This document shows, piece after piece, positions 16,550 through 25,499 of a stretch of DNA of 64,000 bases (position 1 is the first letter of the stretch; each line of letters opens with the position of its first letter). The notes under the pieces were generated by a model. That model made no database searches. It was not told the origin of the DNA and saw only the letters and a list, made by a program, of their open reading frames with translations. A program made the position numbers and the translations under genes. Source of the DNA: Acidimicrobiales bacterium (GTDB lineage: Bacteria; Actinomycetota; Acidimicrobiia; Acidimicrobiales; JAUJNH01); contig JAUJNH010000010.1 of NCBI GenBank assembly GCA_030448245.1, positions 34,906-98,905 on the forward strand. Direction: 5' to 3'.

Positions 16550-18523
16550 TCAGGCGGCCAGGTCGGAGATCGCAGCCAGCAGCTTCGGCCCGATGGCGGA
16601 GGCCCGGGCCGTCCCGACGCCAGGTACGGCAGCCAGCTCGGCCAGGGTGGTGGGCCGCCGCTCGGCCACCCGCTCGAGCACGGCATCGGCGAGGACGGCG
16701 GCCGGCGCCACCCGGAACGCCCGGGCGCGGTGGTCACGCCAGCGCCGGAGGGCGACGAGGATCGGGTCGGGGCGAGCCGCGGTGGCCTGGCGGGCGGCCA
16801 GGAGGTCGGCCGGCGGCGGGACCGGCCGGGCGGCAACGCTGGCCGCAGCGGCGAGCGCCGGGTCCAGCCACGGTGACGGCCTGCCGACCCAGGTGCAGCG
16901 GACGGCGACGCGGGCCCGGGTGAACGCGACGTAGGCGAGGCGACGCTCCTCGGCCAGCGCCGAGCCCTCGGCTGATCGCAGCGGCACCAAGCCGTCTTCG
17001 AACCCGACGATGTGGACGACATCCCACTCGAGCCCCTTGGCTCGGTGGAACGTGAGCAGGTCGACGGCGTCGCCGACCTCGACGGCATCGCCCCCCGGGG
17101 CCCGCACCGTCGCGTCGAGCCACGCCAAGAACCCCTCGAGCGTGCCGCCGATCACGTCGGCGTACTCGTCGGCCAGGGCCGTGAGCGACTGCAGGGCCCG
17201 CCGGGCGGGGGGCGCCAGGTCGGGGCTCTCGAACGCGTCGGCCGCCACCTGGCGGAGCAGGGCCCGGCAGGTCATCGCGGGCAGGGACGGCGGGCGCAGC
17301 AGCAGCGAGTCGAGCGCAGCCTTCACCTCGGAGCGATCGAGCAGGCAGCGGCGGCTCCGGGTGGGGATGCCGGCGGCCTCGCAGGCTGCGGCCACCGCGT
17401 CGAGCCGCGCGTTGGTGCGGGCCAGCACGGCCAGCTGGGACCACGGCCGCCCCGACCCGTGCGCCCCTCGCAGCGCCGACGCCACGGCGGCGGCCTCCTG
17501 GTCCGGTGAGCGGTGGCCCCTGGCGTCGACGACGACCCGGTCGGTCGGCGGCGTGGCGGCGTCGGCCAGCGTGGCCGCGGGGTCGGTGGGGCCGCCGGCC
17601 AGGATGGCTCGGGCGGCGGCCAGGGCGGCGGGCGGGCTGCGGTGGGCTTGGGCCAGGCGGACGGTGGCGCTGCCGGGGAGGGCCTCGGTCAGCCGGAGCA
17701 GGAGGCGGGGGTCGCTGCCGGCGAAGCCGTAGACGGCCTGGTCGGCGTCACCCACGACCGTCAGGTCCGGCGGCTCGCCCCCCCGTCCGGGGCCGGCCAG
17801 CGCATGGACCAGCCGGAACGCGGCCCGCCCGAGGTCCTGGAACTCGTCGACGTACAGGTGGCGGTGGTGCCACTGCAGCCGGGCGGCCAGCCCTTCGTCC
17901 ACCGCGAGGCGGGCCGTGAGGACCGGGATCAGGTCGTCGACGTCGAGGATGCGCCGGCGCCGCTTCTCGTCCTCGTAGGCCGCATAGACCTCGGCCACCG
18001 CCGTCACCCCGTCCGGGCCGAAGCCGCTGAGGCGGCCGGCTCGCCGGGCCGCGGGCGGGTACCCGTCGGGCGCCAGAGCCCGCGCCTTGGCCCACGCCAC
18101 CTCGGCCGCGATGACCCGGGGCGCCGGCAGGGGCCCTGGGTGGGCATCGGCCAGCGGCACGAGCAGGCGCAGCGGGAAGGCGGCCATCCCCCGAGGCGGC
18201 TCGCCCGCTTCCCGCCACGCCCGCTGGAGCGTGGACGCGGCCAGGGCGTGCAGCGTGGAGACGGTGGGGGAGCCGGGCCCGCCGAGGCCGATCCTCCCGA
18301 GGCGGCTGCGGAGCTCACTGGCGGCCCGGCGGGTGAAGGTGACGACGAGGGTGCGGGCAGGCTCGGCGTCGCCATTGGCGATGCGCCAGGCCACGCGGGC
18401 GGTGAGGACGCGGGTCTTCCCCGAGCCCGGCCCCGCCACGATGGCCAGCGCCCGCCGCGGATCGGTGGCAGCCGCCCTCTGCGACGGGTCGAGCCCGTCG
18501 AGCAGCGCGTCTCCTGGCCGCAT
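16550..18523 (-). CDS. UvrD/PcrA-type helicase with HRDC domain
   Basis: A 657-residue superfamily 1A 3'-5' DNA helicase. Walker A is A-G-P-G-S-G-K-T-R-V-L-T at about residue 31, motif Ia follows in T-F-T-R-R-A-A-S-E-L, and motif II region is V-D-E-F-Q-D-L. Motif III appears as V-G-D-A-D-Q-A-V-Y-G-F, motif V as T-F-H-R-A-K-G-L-E-W and motif VI as A-Y-V-A-F-T-R-A-R. The last 75 residues form an HRDC-like helical domain with L-A-A-V-P-G-V-G, the layout of actinobacterial UvrD2-like proteins. TACCGT lies six bases before the ATG at 18523, with no Shine-Dalgarno. Confidence 0.9.
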   Translation of the reverse strand: MRPGDALLDGLDPSQRAAATDPRRALAIVAGPGSGKTRVLTARVAWRIANGDAEPARTLVVTFTRRAASELRSRLGRIGLGGPGSPTVSTLHALAASTLQRAWREAGEPPRGMAAFPLRLLVPLADAHPGPLPAPRVIAAEVAWAKARALAPDGYPPAARRAGRLSGFGPDGVTAVAEVYAAYEDEKRRRRILDVDDLIPVLTARLAVDEGLAARLQWHHRHLYVDEFQDLGRAAFRLVHALAGPGRGGEPPDLTVVGDADQAVYGFAGSDPRLLLRLTEALPGSATVRLAQAHRSPPAALAAARAILAGGPTDPAATLADAATPPTDRVVVDARGHRSPDQEAAAVASALRGAHGSGRPWSQLAVLARTNARLDAVAAACEAAGIPTRSRRCLLDRSEVKAALDSLLLRPPSLPAMTCRALLRQVAADAFESPDLAPPARRALQSLTALADEYADVIGGTLEGFLAWLDATVRAPGGDAVEVGDAVDLLTFHRAKGLEWDVVHIVGFEDGLVPLRSAEGSALAEERRLAYVAFTRARVAVRCTWVGRPSPWLDPALAAAASVAARPVPPPADLLAARQATAARPDPILVALRRWRDHRARAFRVAPAAVLADAVLERVAERRPTTLAELAAVPGVGTARASAIGPKLLAAISDLAA

Positions 18524-18529
18524 GGCGGG

Positions 18530-18535
18530 ACGGTA
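18530..18535 (-). promoter_or_regulatory. leaderless -10 element for uvrD-like helicase
   Basis: TACCGT on the minus strand, six bases before the ATG at 18523. Confidence 0.45.
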
Positions 18536-18592
18536 GGGGCTCGCTCCGTCCCGGAGGTGGATGGCCCGCGTCGGGCGTGGCTCCGGGCCGGG

Positions 18593-19503
18593 TCAGCCGC
18601 GGGATCGGCCGATGCGCGGGTCGATGAGGTCGCGCACCCCGTCGCCCAGCAGGTTGAAGCCGAGACCATCAGGAAGATGGCGCTCCCCGGAAAGAGCATC
18701 ATGTTGGGCGCCCGGCTCAGGTACGTCCGGCCCTCCGACAGCATCGCCCCCCACTCGGCGGCCGGCGGCCTGGCCCCCAGGCCCAGGAACGACAACGCCG
18801 AGATGGACAGGAGCATGATCCCGAGCTCGAGCGAGGTGATGACCACGATCGGGCCGACGATGTTGGGGAGCACGTGCTCGCGGAGGATGCGTGGCGTCGA
18901 GGCCCCGGCCGCCCGGGCGGCCTGGATGTAGTCCTTCTCGCGCTCGGCCAGAACTGCGCCCCGGACGACCCGCGCGTAGGTGGGCCAGCTGGCGGCTGTG
19001 ATGGCGATGAGGACGTTGCGCAGGCCGACCCCGAGGACCGCGGTGATGGCGAGGGCCAGCAAGATCGTCGGAAGGGCCGAGACGATGTCGATCAGCCGGC
19101 TGAGGACGGCGTCGACCAGGCCCCCCCAGTAGCCGGCGACCATCCCGACGACGAGGCCGATCGCCCCGACCGCCGCCGTGGCCACCAGCGTGCTGGTGAT
19201 GGACAGCCTGGCCCCGCTGAGCATCCGGGACAGCACGTCCCGGCCCAGGTGGTCGGTACCCAGCGGGAAGGCGGTCGACGGCGCCACGAACCTCCGGCTG
19301 ACGTCGACCTCGTTCGGGTCGTGCGGGCTGAGCACCGTGGCCAGCACGGCCGCCAGCGACAGCGCGCCGATGATGGCCAGGCCGAACACGGCCGAGCGGT
19401 CCTGCAGGATCCCCCGCAGCAGGTGGTGGCGCGGAGGGGCCGACTGCGCCCCGGGGGGCACCACCACGCCCACCTCGGCGGCGATGCTGCCGAGGTCGGT
19501 CAC
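18593..19503 (-). pseudogene. DppC/OppC-type permease, frameshift near the C-terminus
   Basis: Inner-membrane permease of a dipeptide/nickel-type ABC importer. The EAA loop is R-A-A-G-A-S-T-P-R-I-L-R-E-H-V-L-P-N and the start of the transmembrane core T-D-H-L-G-R-D-V-L-S-R is intact. Near 18667 one base is missing, so L-G-F-N-L-L-G-D-G-V-R-D is read out of frame. Restoring it gives a normal end at 18593 and about 303 residues. The GTG start overlaps the upstream permease stop by four bases, as in dpp operons. No ATPase or binding-protein gene is present, so the transporter is incomplete here. Confidence 0.8.
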
Positions 19504-20080
19504 GAGGCGCTGGCCCGGCGGCCCAGCCCGATGCGGGGATCGACGATGCGGTAGGAGATGTCCACCAGGAGGTTGATGAGGGCGAAGGTCGCGCCGGCGA
19601 AGACGACCACGCCCTGCACCATCGGGTAGTCGCGCTGAGCCACCGCGTCGACGGTCAGCCGCCCGAGCCCCGGCCAGACGAAGATGGACTCGACGATCAC
19701 CGCCCCGGCGATGAGGTGACCGAGCCGGCTGCCGAAGTACGTCATCACGGGGATGAGGGCGTTGCGGAGCGCGTGGCGGCTCATCGTGACCCACTGGGAC
19801 AGCCCCTTGGCCCGGGCGGTGCGCACGTAGTCCTGGCCGAGGACCTCCAACATGCTGGACCGGGCGAAGCGGGCCAGCACCGCGGCCGGCTCCAGGGCGA
19901 GCGTCACGACCGGGAGCACGAACTGGTCGAGGCCGCCCCGGCCCGACAGGGAGACGTTGTTGGTGATGGCCTCGTCGAGGGACCGGGCCACGATCTCCTG
20001 GACCTTGGGGAGGTCGACCTCGGTGAGCGCCGGCGCGCGCGGCGGACGGAGGTGCACCGGGCGGACGGCGCCGTGGAAGG
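19500..20080 (-). pseudogene. DppB/OppB-type permease, 5' end missing
   Basis: The C-terminal two thirds of the partner permease. F-V-L-P-V-V-T-L-A-L, the EAA loop V-R-T-A-R-A-K-G-L-S-Q-W and the closing D-I-S-Y-R-I-V-D-P-R-I-G are clear. The first transmembrane helix and the conserved N-terminal block (usually about 100 residues) are absent. Upstream the DNA is the start of the plus-strand helicase gene. The frame stays open to 20531 but only as antisense to that gene. A deletion or inversion has therefore removed the front of the operon. The left coordinate is firm; the right one is approximate. Confidence 0.75.
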
Positions 20081-20134
20081 GGGCCAGGGCGCCGGTGTCG
20101 ACAGCGAGCGGACCGGCGCGAACCTGGGGCTGCT

Positions 20135-22519
20135 GTGAACGCCAAGCCTCCCGCCGACGTTGCCGCCCCGGTGGCCGCCGCACCTGCGGAGATCTCGGCC
20201 GAGCAGGCCCACGTGGACCGGGCCTACGGCCGGCTCGACGAGCTCCGGGCCGAGGCCGGTGATCTCGTCGAGGAGGCACGGGCCGGTGACCGGTCCGGCG
20301 CCCTGTTCCAGCGGTTCGAGCGGGACGCCCAGGAGGCGCTGGGCGAGGAGCGCCTGCGTCGCCTGCACCTCGGCGAGCAGCCCCTGTGCTTCGGACGGAT
20401 CGACCTCGCCGACGGTGATGCCCTGCGCATCGGCCGCCTCGGCGTCCTCGAGGGCGATGGCTCGGCGCTGGTCGTCGACTGGCGGGCGCCTGTCGCCGAG
20501 CGCTTCTACCGGGCCACGGTGGGCGATCCACTCGGGGTCGTGCGGCGGCGCCACATCCGCGCCCGGGGCCGGCAGGTCCTCGCCCTCGACGACGAGCTCC
20601 TCGACGCCGGCGCGGCCGAGCAGGCCGTCGAGCGGGGCGACCTCGTGCTGGTGGGCGAGGCGGCGCTGCTCGACGCTCTCCAGCGGTCGCGCACGGGCCG
20701 CATGGCCGACATCGTGGCCACCATCCAGGCCGAGCAGGACGCCATCGTCCGCAGCCCCCTGGCCGGCGTGCTGGTCGTGCAGGGTGGCCCCGGCACCGGC
20801 AAGACGGCCATCGGCCTGCACCGGGTGGCCTACCTCCTCTACAGCCACCGGCTGCTCCTGGATCGCCAGGGCATCCTGCTGGTGGGGCCCAACCCGACGT
20901 TCTTGCGCTACGTCGAGCACGTGGTGCCCTCGCTGGGCGAGACCAACCTGCGGCTGGCCACCCCGGCCGACCTGGTGCCGGGTGTCAGCCCGGACGGTCC
21001 CCCCGACGACGAGGCCGTGGCGGCGGTGAAGGCCGATGCGCGGATGGCGTCGGTGCTCGCGGCCGCCGTGCGCCAGCGCCACCGCCCGCTGACCGCCGCA
21101 GTCGAGGTGCCCGACGGTCGGCGCTTCCTTCGCCTGTCGCGCCGGGCCAGCCGCCGGATCGTGGAGCAGGCCCGAGCCCGGGGCCTGACCCACAACGAGG
21201 CCCGGCCCCTCGTCGAGCGGCTCGTCGTGTCCGTGCTGTGGACCGAGCGGCTTCGGCGCCAGGAGCGCGAGCGGTGGGCCAGCACCGCAGCCGTGGCTCC
21301 CGACGGGGAGGACGACGGACCGGAGCCGCTCTCGCCAGACGCCGCCCGCACCCCCGGCCGGCCGCCCGTCGACGCCGGCTTCCGCCGTCGGATGCTGGCC
21401 GAGCCGGCGGTGCGAGGCGCTCTCGACCGGCTGTGGCCCGAGCTCTCCCCGGAGCGCTTCCTCGACGACCTGTTGGGAACGCCCTCCCTGCTCCGGGCCG
21501 CCGCCGACGGGGTCCTCAAGCAGGACGAGACGGCCATGCTGGTCGAGGTCGCCGAGCGGAGGGGCCGGTCGGGCCGCCCCTCGTGGGCCGTCCACGACGT
21601 GGCCCTGCTCGACGAGGCCGCCGCGCTCCTGGGCGCTCGCCCCGCTCCACCCCGGCGGGAAGCAGCAGGCACCGCCGCTCCCCGGCCGGGCGACGAGATG
21701 CTCGTCGACACCGTCCTGTCGAGCGAGGCCTTCGGCAACATCGACGGTGGCGTCGACCCTGAGCTGCGTCGGGTCCTCCGGGAGCGACTCCTGGCCCAGG
21801 CCCGAGCCGACGACGGAGCCTCGTCCGGGGGCGGCCAGGACGCCGAGTCGAGCGGCGTCGCCGGCCACGTGGTGGTCGACGAGGCGCAGGACGTCACGCC
21901 CATGCAGTGGCGGATGCTGGCTCGCCGGGTCTCCGGGTCGTCGCTGACGCTGCTGGGTGATCTTGCCCAGGGCAGCATGACGTGGTCGCCGCGGCGGTGG
22001 AGCGACGTGCTGGGCTGGCTGGGCCGGACGGCCGGGGAGGCGACGGTCGTCGAGCTGGCCATCGGCTACCGGACACCCGCCGAGGTGCTGCGGGTGGCCG
22101 AGCCCGTGCTGCGCGCCCTCGATCCGACCCTGATCGCCCCGCGAGCGGTGCGCTCGGTGCCGGAGCGGCCGCGAGCGGTCAGCGGCGGACTGGCGGCCGT
22201 TTCCCTGGTGGTGGCGGCCGAGCGAGCCGCGCTGGCCGCCGGCACGGTGGCCGTCATCTGTCCGCCGCCGCTGGTCGCAGAGGTCGCCGCCGCCCTCGGG
22301 GTCGAGCCGGCCACCGGCACCGACGCCCTCGACCGGCCGGTGGCGGTGCTCCCCGTCGACGGCGCGAAGGGCCTCGAGTTCGACGCCGTCGTGGTGGTCG
22401 AGCCGTCGCAGATGAGCCTGCCCAGCCTCTACGTCGCCATCACCCGCACCACCCGCCGCCTGGCCGTCGTCCACGAGGCGCCGCTGCCCCCCGCCCTGGC
22501 TGCCGGTCTGGCCCGCTGA
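20135..22519 (+). CDS. HelD-like RNA polymerase-associated ATPase
   Basis: A 794-residue superfamily 1 ATPase of the HelD/HelR group, actinobacterial members of which free stalled or rifampicin-blocked RNA polymerase from DNA. The N-terminal part carries the family sequence V-V-D-W-R-A-P-V-A-E-R-F-Y and G-V-V-R-R-R-H-I-R. Walker A is G-G-P-G-T-G-K-T-A-I-G at about residue 220. D-E-A-Q-D-V-T-P-M-Q, L-L-G-D-L-A-Q-G and a late V-D-G-A-K-G-L-E-F-D-A-V-V-V follow. Length suits the family. The GTG start adjoins the truncated permease operon on the opposite strand. A role in rifamycin tolerance is possible but not shown. Confidence 0.85.
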   Translation: MNAKPPADVAAPVAAAPAEISAEQAHVDRAYGRLDELRAEAGDLVEEARAGDRSGALFQRFERDAQEALGEERLRRLHLGEQPLCFGRIDLADGDALRIGRLGVLEGDGSALVVDWRAPVAERFYRATVGDPLGVVRRRHIRARGRQVLALDDELLDAGAAEQAVERGDLVLVGEAALLDALQRSRTGRMADIVATIQAEQDAIVRSPLAGVLVVQGGPGTGKTAIGLHRVAYLLYSHRLLLDRQGILLVGPNPTFLRYVEHVVPSLGETNLRLATPADLVPGVSPDGPPDDEAVAAVKADARMASVLAAAVRQRHRPLTAAVEVPDGRRFLRLSRRASRRIVEQARARGLTHNEARPLVERLVVSVLWTERLRRQERERWASTAAVAPDGEDDGPEPLSPDAARTPGRPPVDAGFRRRMLAEPAVRGALDRLWPELSPERFLDDLLGTPSLLRAAADGVLKQDETAMLVEVAERRGRSGRPSWAVHDVALLDEAAALLGARPAPPRREAAGTAAPRPGDEMLVDTVLSSEAFGNIDGGVDPELRRVLRERLLAQARADDGASSGGGQDAESSGVAGHVVVDEAQDVTPMQWRMLARRVSGSSLTLLGDLAQGSMTWSPRRWSDVLGWLGRTAGEATVVELAIGYRTPAEVLRVAEPVLRALDPTLIAPRAVRSVPERPRAVSGGLAAVSLVVAAERAALAAGTVAVICPPPLVAEVAAALGVEPATGTDALDRPVAVLPVDGAKGLEFDAVVVVEPSQMSLPSLYVAITRTTRRLAVVHEAPLPPALAAGLAR

Positions 22520-22568
22520 CCGCGAGGATCGAGTGGTCCGTGCGCGCCAGCGCCGTCGCGGTACCGGC

Positions 22569-23054
22569 CTACACGCTGTCCGCCACGACCACCCGAACAC
22601 CGTGTGGTTCCACCGCGGCGCGCAGGGCGTCGCAGTCGAGCCCCGGCACCTCACGCACGAGCAGAGGCTGAACCCGGTCCGGCTGGGCCGGGTCGTGCAC
22701 GAGCCCCCGGACCCCGGTCGGCAGCGGCGCAGCGCGGTGCAACCGGACGCCGACCCGCGGCTCGGAGGTGGGATCGGTGACCACAACGACCTCGCGCACC
22801 GAAGCCCATGGGATCTGCACCGCCGGCTCACGAGGCTGTGCGGCGCTGAGCACGATGCCCTGGGAGTCCACCCGAAGGCGGGTGCCGAGCGCCCGGGCTC
22901 GGAGCGCAGCCGACGCGATGACGGCGACGACGAGGATGGCGATCATCGGCCGGGGCGGGTCGAGCGCCGCCGTCCAGGCAACCAGGAAGCAGATCCCGAC
23001 CACGGGCAGCAGCACCACCCTGGGGGTCAGCCGCCGCACGACGTAGGCGCTCAC
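22569..23054 (-). CDS. PH-like membrane protein
   Basis: A 161-residue protein with two transmembrane helices (about residues 12-30 and 36-52) followed by a soluble bacterial-PH-like domain (L-R-V-D-S-Q-G-I-V-L, then I-P-W-A-S-V-R-E-V-V). This architecture is common in actinobacterial envelope proteins of unknown role. Its start overlaps the end of the DUF3592-like gene by four bases, so the two form an operon and perhaps a complex. Confidence 0.7.
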   Translation of the reverse strand: MSAYVVRRLTPRVVLLPVVGICFLVAWTAALDPPRPMIAILVVAVIASAALRARALGTRLRVDSQGIVLSAAQPREPAVQIPWASVREVVVVTDPTSEPRVGVRLHRAAPLPTGVRGLVHDPAQPDRVQPLLVREVPGLDCDALRAAVEPHGVRVVVADSV

Positions 23055-23470
23055 AGGACGTTCCGCAGGAGGAGGAACACGACGCCGATCGCCAGGCCGA
23101 GCACGGCGAACGTCGATCCCAGGGCCACGAACAGGACGCCGATGACGCCTCCGCCGGCCGTGCCTTCGAGAGCGGCCTTCGTCGGGTCGGCCGGGTCGTA
23201 GGCGACCGTGACCGCATCTCCGGGCTGAGCCGCCGGGGGCCTCCGGCCGTACATGGCCTCGGTCTCGACATCGCGGCCGTCGGCGGTGGTGAAGCGCAGG
23301 ACCGGGTACCAGGTCCCGCCGTCGCCGTGGGCGGTCGAGTGGAAGCGGAGGTCGGTCACCAGCCCTGGAGCGCGCAGCGCAACGGCCCGGAAGCGGCGGG
23401 CGGTGCGCAGGAACCGGAGCCCGCTGACGCCAAAGGCGAGCCCGACGATCGTGAAGATGACCGGGACCAC
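23051..23470 (-). CDS. DUF3592-like membrane protein
   Basis: A 139-residue protein with one N-terminal and one C-terminal membrane helix. Between them is an extracytoplasmic domain containing P-V-L-R-F-T-T-A-D-G-R and G-D-A-V-T-V-A-Y-D-P-A-D-P, the recurring pattern of DUF3592. Function of the family is unknown. It is translationally coupled to the PH-like gene downstream. Confidence 0.7.
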   Translation of the reverse strand: MVPVIFTIVGLAFGVSGLRFLRTARRFRAVALRAPGLVTDLRFHSTAHGDGGTWYPVLRFTTADGRDVETEAMYGRRPPAAQPGDAVTVAYDPADPTKAALEGTAGGGVIGVLFVALGSTFAVLGLAIGVVFLLLRNVL

Positions 23471-23597
23471 GATGAGCGGGTCAACGCCACGTGCGCTCAG
23501 CGTCCCACCCCGTCAGATCGTCATCTCGTGCCGCCACACCTCCATGTGAGCACGAGTGCCGCACCCGGCCTGGTGCCAAGGCTTCGCAGGTAGGAAC

Positions 23598-23605
23598 GAA
23601 CGTTT
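23598..23605. promoter_or_regulatory. GAACGTTT motif before the zinc-finger gene
   Basis: Part of GGAACGAACGTTTTG, upstream of the start at 23623. It resembles half of a LexA-type GAAC-n4-GTTC operator, but the second arm is GTTT. Confidence 0.3.
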
Positions 23606-23622
23606 TGCGGCATGATGCGAAG

Positions 23623-24285
23623 GTGGCTGAGCTGCCCGCCCGCAGGACCTTGGCTGACATCGTCGCGTCCCTCGACGCCCTCGGTCCGGCCGGGGTCGGC
23701 GGCGTCGGCCGCACGATCTTCGCCGAGCCGCCGTGGGGCCCGGACTCGCTGGCCGTCGTGTTGCGGGAGGACCCGCACTGCGGGCGGGCCGCCACCATGC
23801 CCACCTACGCCTACCTGCTCGAGGTCGACCACGCCTCTGAGGTCCTCGACGTCTGGTCGAGCCGCCGGGCCGGGGCCGTCCCGTCACCAGCGCAGGCAGC
23901 CGAAGCGTTGATCCACTACGCCGCCCACGACGCCCACCAGCCGATGACGTGCGTGCACTACGGGTGCGGGAGGCCGGAGTCCGCCACCTGCTCGACCTGC
24001 GGCAGGTCGATGTGCCACACCCACGCCGCAGGCCCGGCGTCCGCGGCCAGGTGCCCCACGTGCTCGAGCAGCTCGGCCGTCGCCAAGCCGTCCACGGCCA
24101 CCTCCGTTGCCGGGGCCGCCCGCGGCAGCGGCGGCCCGTGGAGCGTCCTCCCGCTGACCGGAGCCGTCGGCATCGCGCTCGGCGTGCTCATCCAGTCGTG
24201 GCCCGTGGCGGCCGGCGGCGCCTGCCTCCTCGTCATCGGCACGTGCATCTGGCTCGGCGCGTTCGTCCAGAGGATCATGGAGTGA
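23623..24285 (+). CDS. membrane protein with B-box-like zinc finger
   Basis: A 220-residue protein. The first 100 residues are an unrecognised domain. Residues 107-145 have eight Cys/His in a pattern (C-V-H-Y-G-C, C-S-T-C, C-H-T-H, C-P-T-C) like a B-box zinc finger, often found ahead of membrane domains in actinobacteria. One or two hydrophobic helices close the protein. I start at GTG 23623, six bases after CATGAT, because the upstream frame has no matching composition. Confidence 0.55.
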   Translation: MAELPARRTLADIVASLDALGPAGVGGVGRTIFAEPPWGPDSLAVVLREDPHCGRAATMPTYAYLLEVDHASEVLDVWSSRRAGAVPSPAQAAEALIHYAAHDAHQPMTCVHYGCGRPESATCSTCGRSMCHTHAAGPASAARCPTCSSSSAVAKPSTATSVAGAARGSGGPWSVLPLTGAVGIALGVLIQSWPVAAGGACLLVIGTCIWLGAFVQRIME

Positions 24286-24325
24286 AAAGCTGCGCACCAC
24301 CATCTCGCCACGGACAGGCGGGCGC

Positions 24326-25474
24326 TCAGAAGTAGTCGGCCATCCGGGGGACGCCAACGCCGGCGGTGAGGGCGTCGAGGAGGGAAGCGTCGCCGCCCTC
24401 GAGGACCCCGGCCCGCCGCAGGGCGGACGTGGGGGTGCCGCCGGCGAACCACGGGCCGAGGGCCCGAGCCTGGACCCGCACCGACCCGGCTCCGCCCGGG
24501 TCACAGCACACGGCGCCGTCGTCAACGGCCAGCCGCCACCGGCCGGCGTGCCACGGCGCCCAGGGATCGACGACCTCGAGGTCGACGGCGGCGTCGGCCA
24601 GGTGCGCCGCGTTGGGCCACCCTCGAGCGGCCACCGCGGCCGGCAGGTCGACGACCCGCAGCATCCACGGGGTCACGTGCACGTCGCCGGCCAGGGCGCC
24701 GGACGAGAGCACGGCCAGCGCCGCAGGGTCGGTGGGCCGGACGTCGATGCGGGCGAGGTAGCCGCCCCACGACGACAGCAGGTGGAGCAGAGCCCGTCCC
24801 GCCTCGTGGTCCAAGGCGACGAGGTCGTGGACCCGCAGGTGGTCGGGGGTTCGCGTCGCCGTGAGGTAGCCCCGGCTGGGGCAGATCGTGACGAGATCGA
24901 GGTCGAGGACGTCGGGGAGCGAGAAGCACGGGCCGTCGCGGTCCAGCATCCCGTCCTGGGCGCTGGCGACCGCCTGGTAGCAGCGGTGCAGGTCGGCGAG
25001 GTCGCCGGGGCCCGCCGGGCGCAGCTCGACCAACGGCTGTCGGGGCGGCGAGGCCAGGGCCGCCGGCGTCAGCGACACATCTTCGAGGACCCCGGCCCGC
25101 TCCCAGCCTCGGGCCCGGTAGAGGGGCGGGACCGTCGGGTACAGGGCCGACACGACCTGCCCGGCCTCGTGGGCTGCGGCGAGGGCGCGATCGAGGAGGG
25201 CGAGGGCGATGCCTCGACCGCGGGCCCACGGCTCAACCGCCACCGACGCGATCCCAGCCATCGGCAGCGACCGGCCACCGAACAGCTGGCCGTACGGGCG
25301 GACCCGAAGCTGGCCGGCCCGCCGGCCGCCGACCTCGGCCACCAGGCCGTGATCGGCCCGGGCCTGACCCCGCCAGGCGTCGTCGAAGGGCCGCTGACCA
25401 CCAAAGGAGAGCCGGGCCAGCCGGTGTGACGCCTCGAGGTCGGCTTCCTCCATCCGTCGCACGGTGATCGCCAC
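24326..25474 (-). CDS. Eis-like GNAT acetyltransferase
   Basis: A 382-residue protein with the three-part build of the Eis family: N-terminal GNAT domain, second GNAT-like domain and C-terminal sterol-carrier-like domain. The acetyl-CoA loop is V-E-P-W-A-R-G-R-G-I-A near residue 83, and the chain ends in a carboxylate-terminal aromatic (Y-F), which is the catalytic base position in Eis. Relatives acetylate aminoglycosides and lysines on proteins. Its GTG start is only 25 bases from the era start on the other strand. WhiB7 activates eis in mycobacteria, and a WhiB7 is encoded 38 kb away. Confidence 0.8.
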   Translation of the reverse strand: MAITVRRMEEADLEASHRLARLSFGGQRPFDDAWRGQARADHGLVAEVGGRRAGQLRVRPYGQLFGGRSLPMAGIASVAVEPWARGRGIALALLDRALAAAHEAGQVVSALYPTVPPLYRARGWERAGVLEDVSLTPAALASPPRQPLVELRPAGPGDLADLHRCYQAVASAQDGMLDRDGPCFSLPDVLDLDLVTICPSRGYLTATRTPDHLRVHDLVALDHEAGRALLHLLSSWGGYLARIDVRPTDPAALAVLSSGALAGDVHVTPWMLRVVDLPAAVAARGWPNAAHLADAAVDLEVVDPWAPWHAGRWRLAVDDGAVCCDPGGAGSVRVQARALGPWFAGGTPTSALRRAGVLEGGDASLLDALTAGVGVPRMADYF

Positions 25475-25480
25475 GTCCCC

Positions 25481-25490
25481 ATGTCAGCAT
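25481..25490. promoter_or_regulatory. overlapping divergent -10 elements, eis-like / era
   Basis: TGACAT on the minus strand (25486-25481), six bases before the acetyltransferase start, overlaps CAGCAT on the plus strand (25485-25490), nine bases before the era GTG. Both messages would be leaderless and cannot easily be started at the same time. Confidence 0.4.
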
Positions 25491-25499
25491 GGGCGCCTC

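Noticed and set aside
23591..23608. A LexA/SOS operator GAAC-n4-GTTC upstream of the zinc-finger gene
   Set aside because: The right arm is GTTT and the downstream gene is not an SOS gene. It fits better with the shared AAACGTTC motif.
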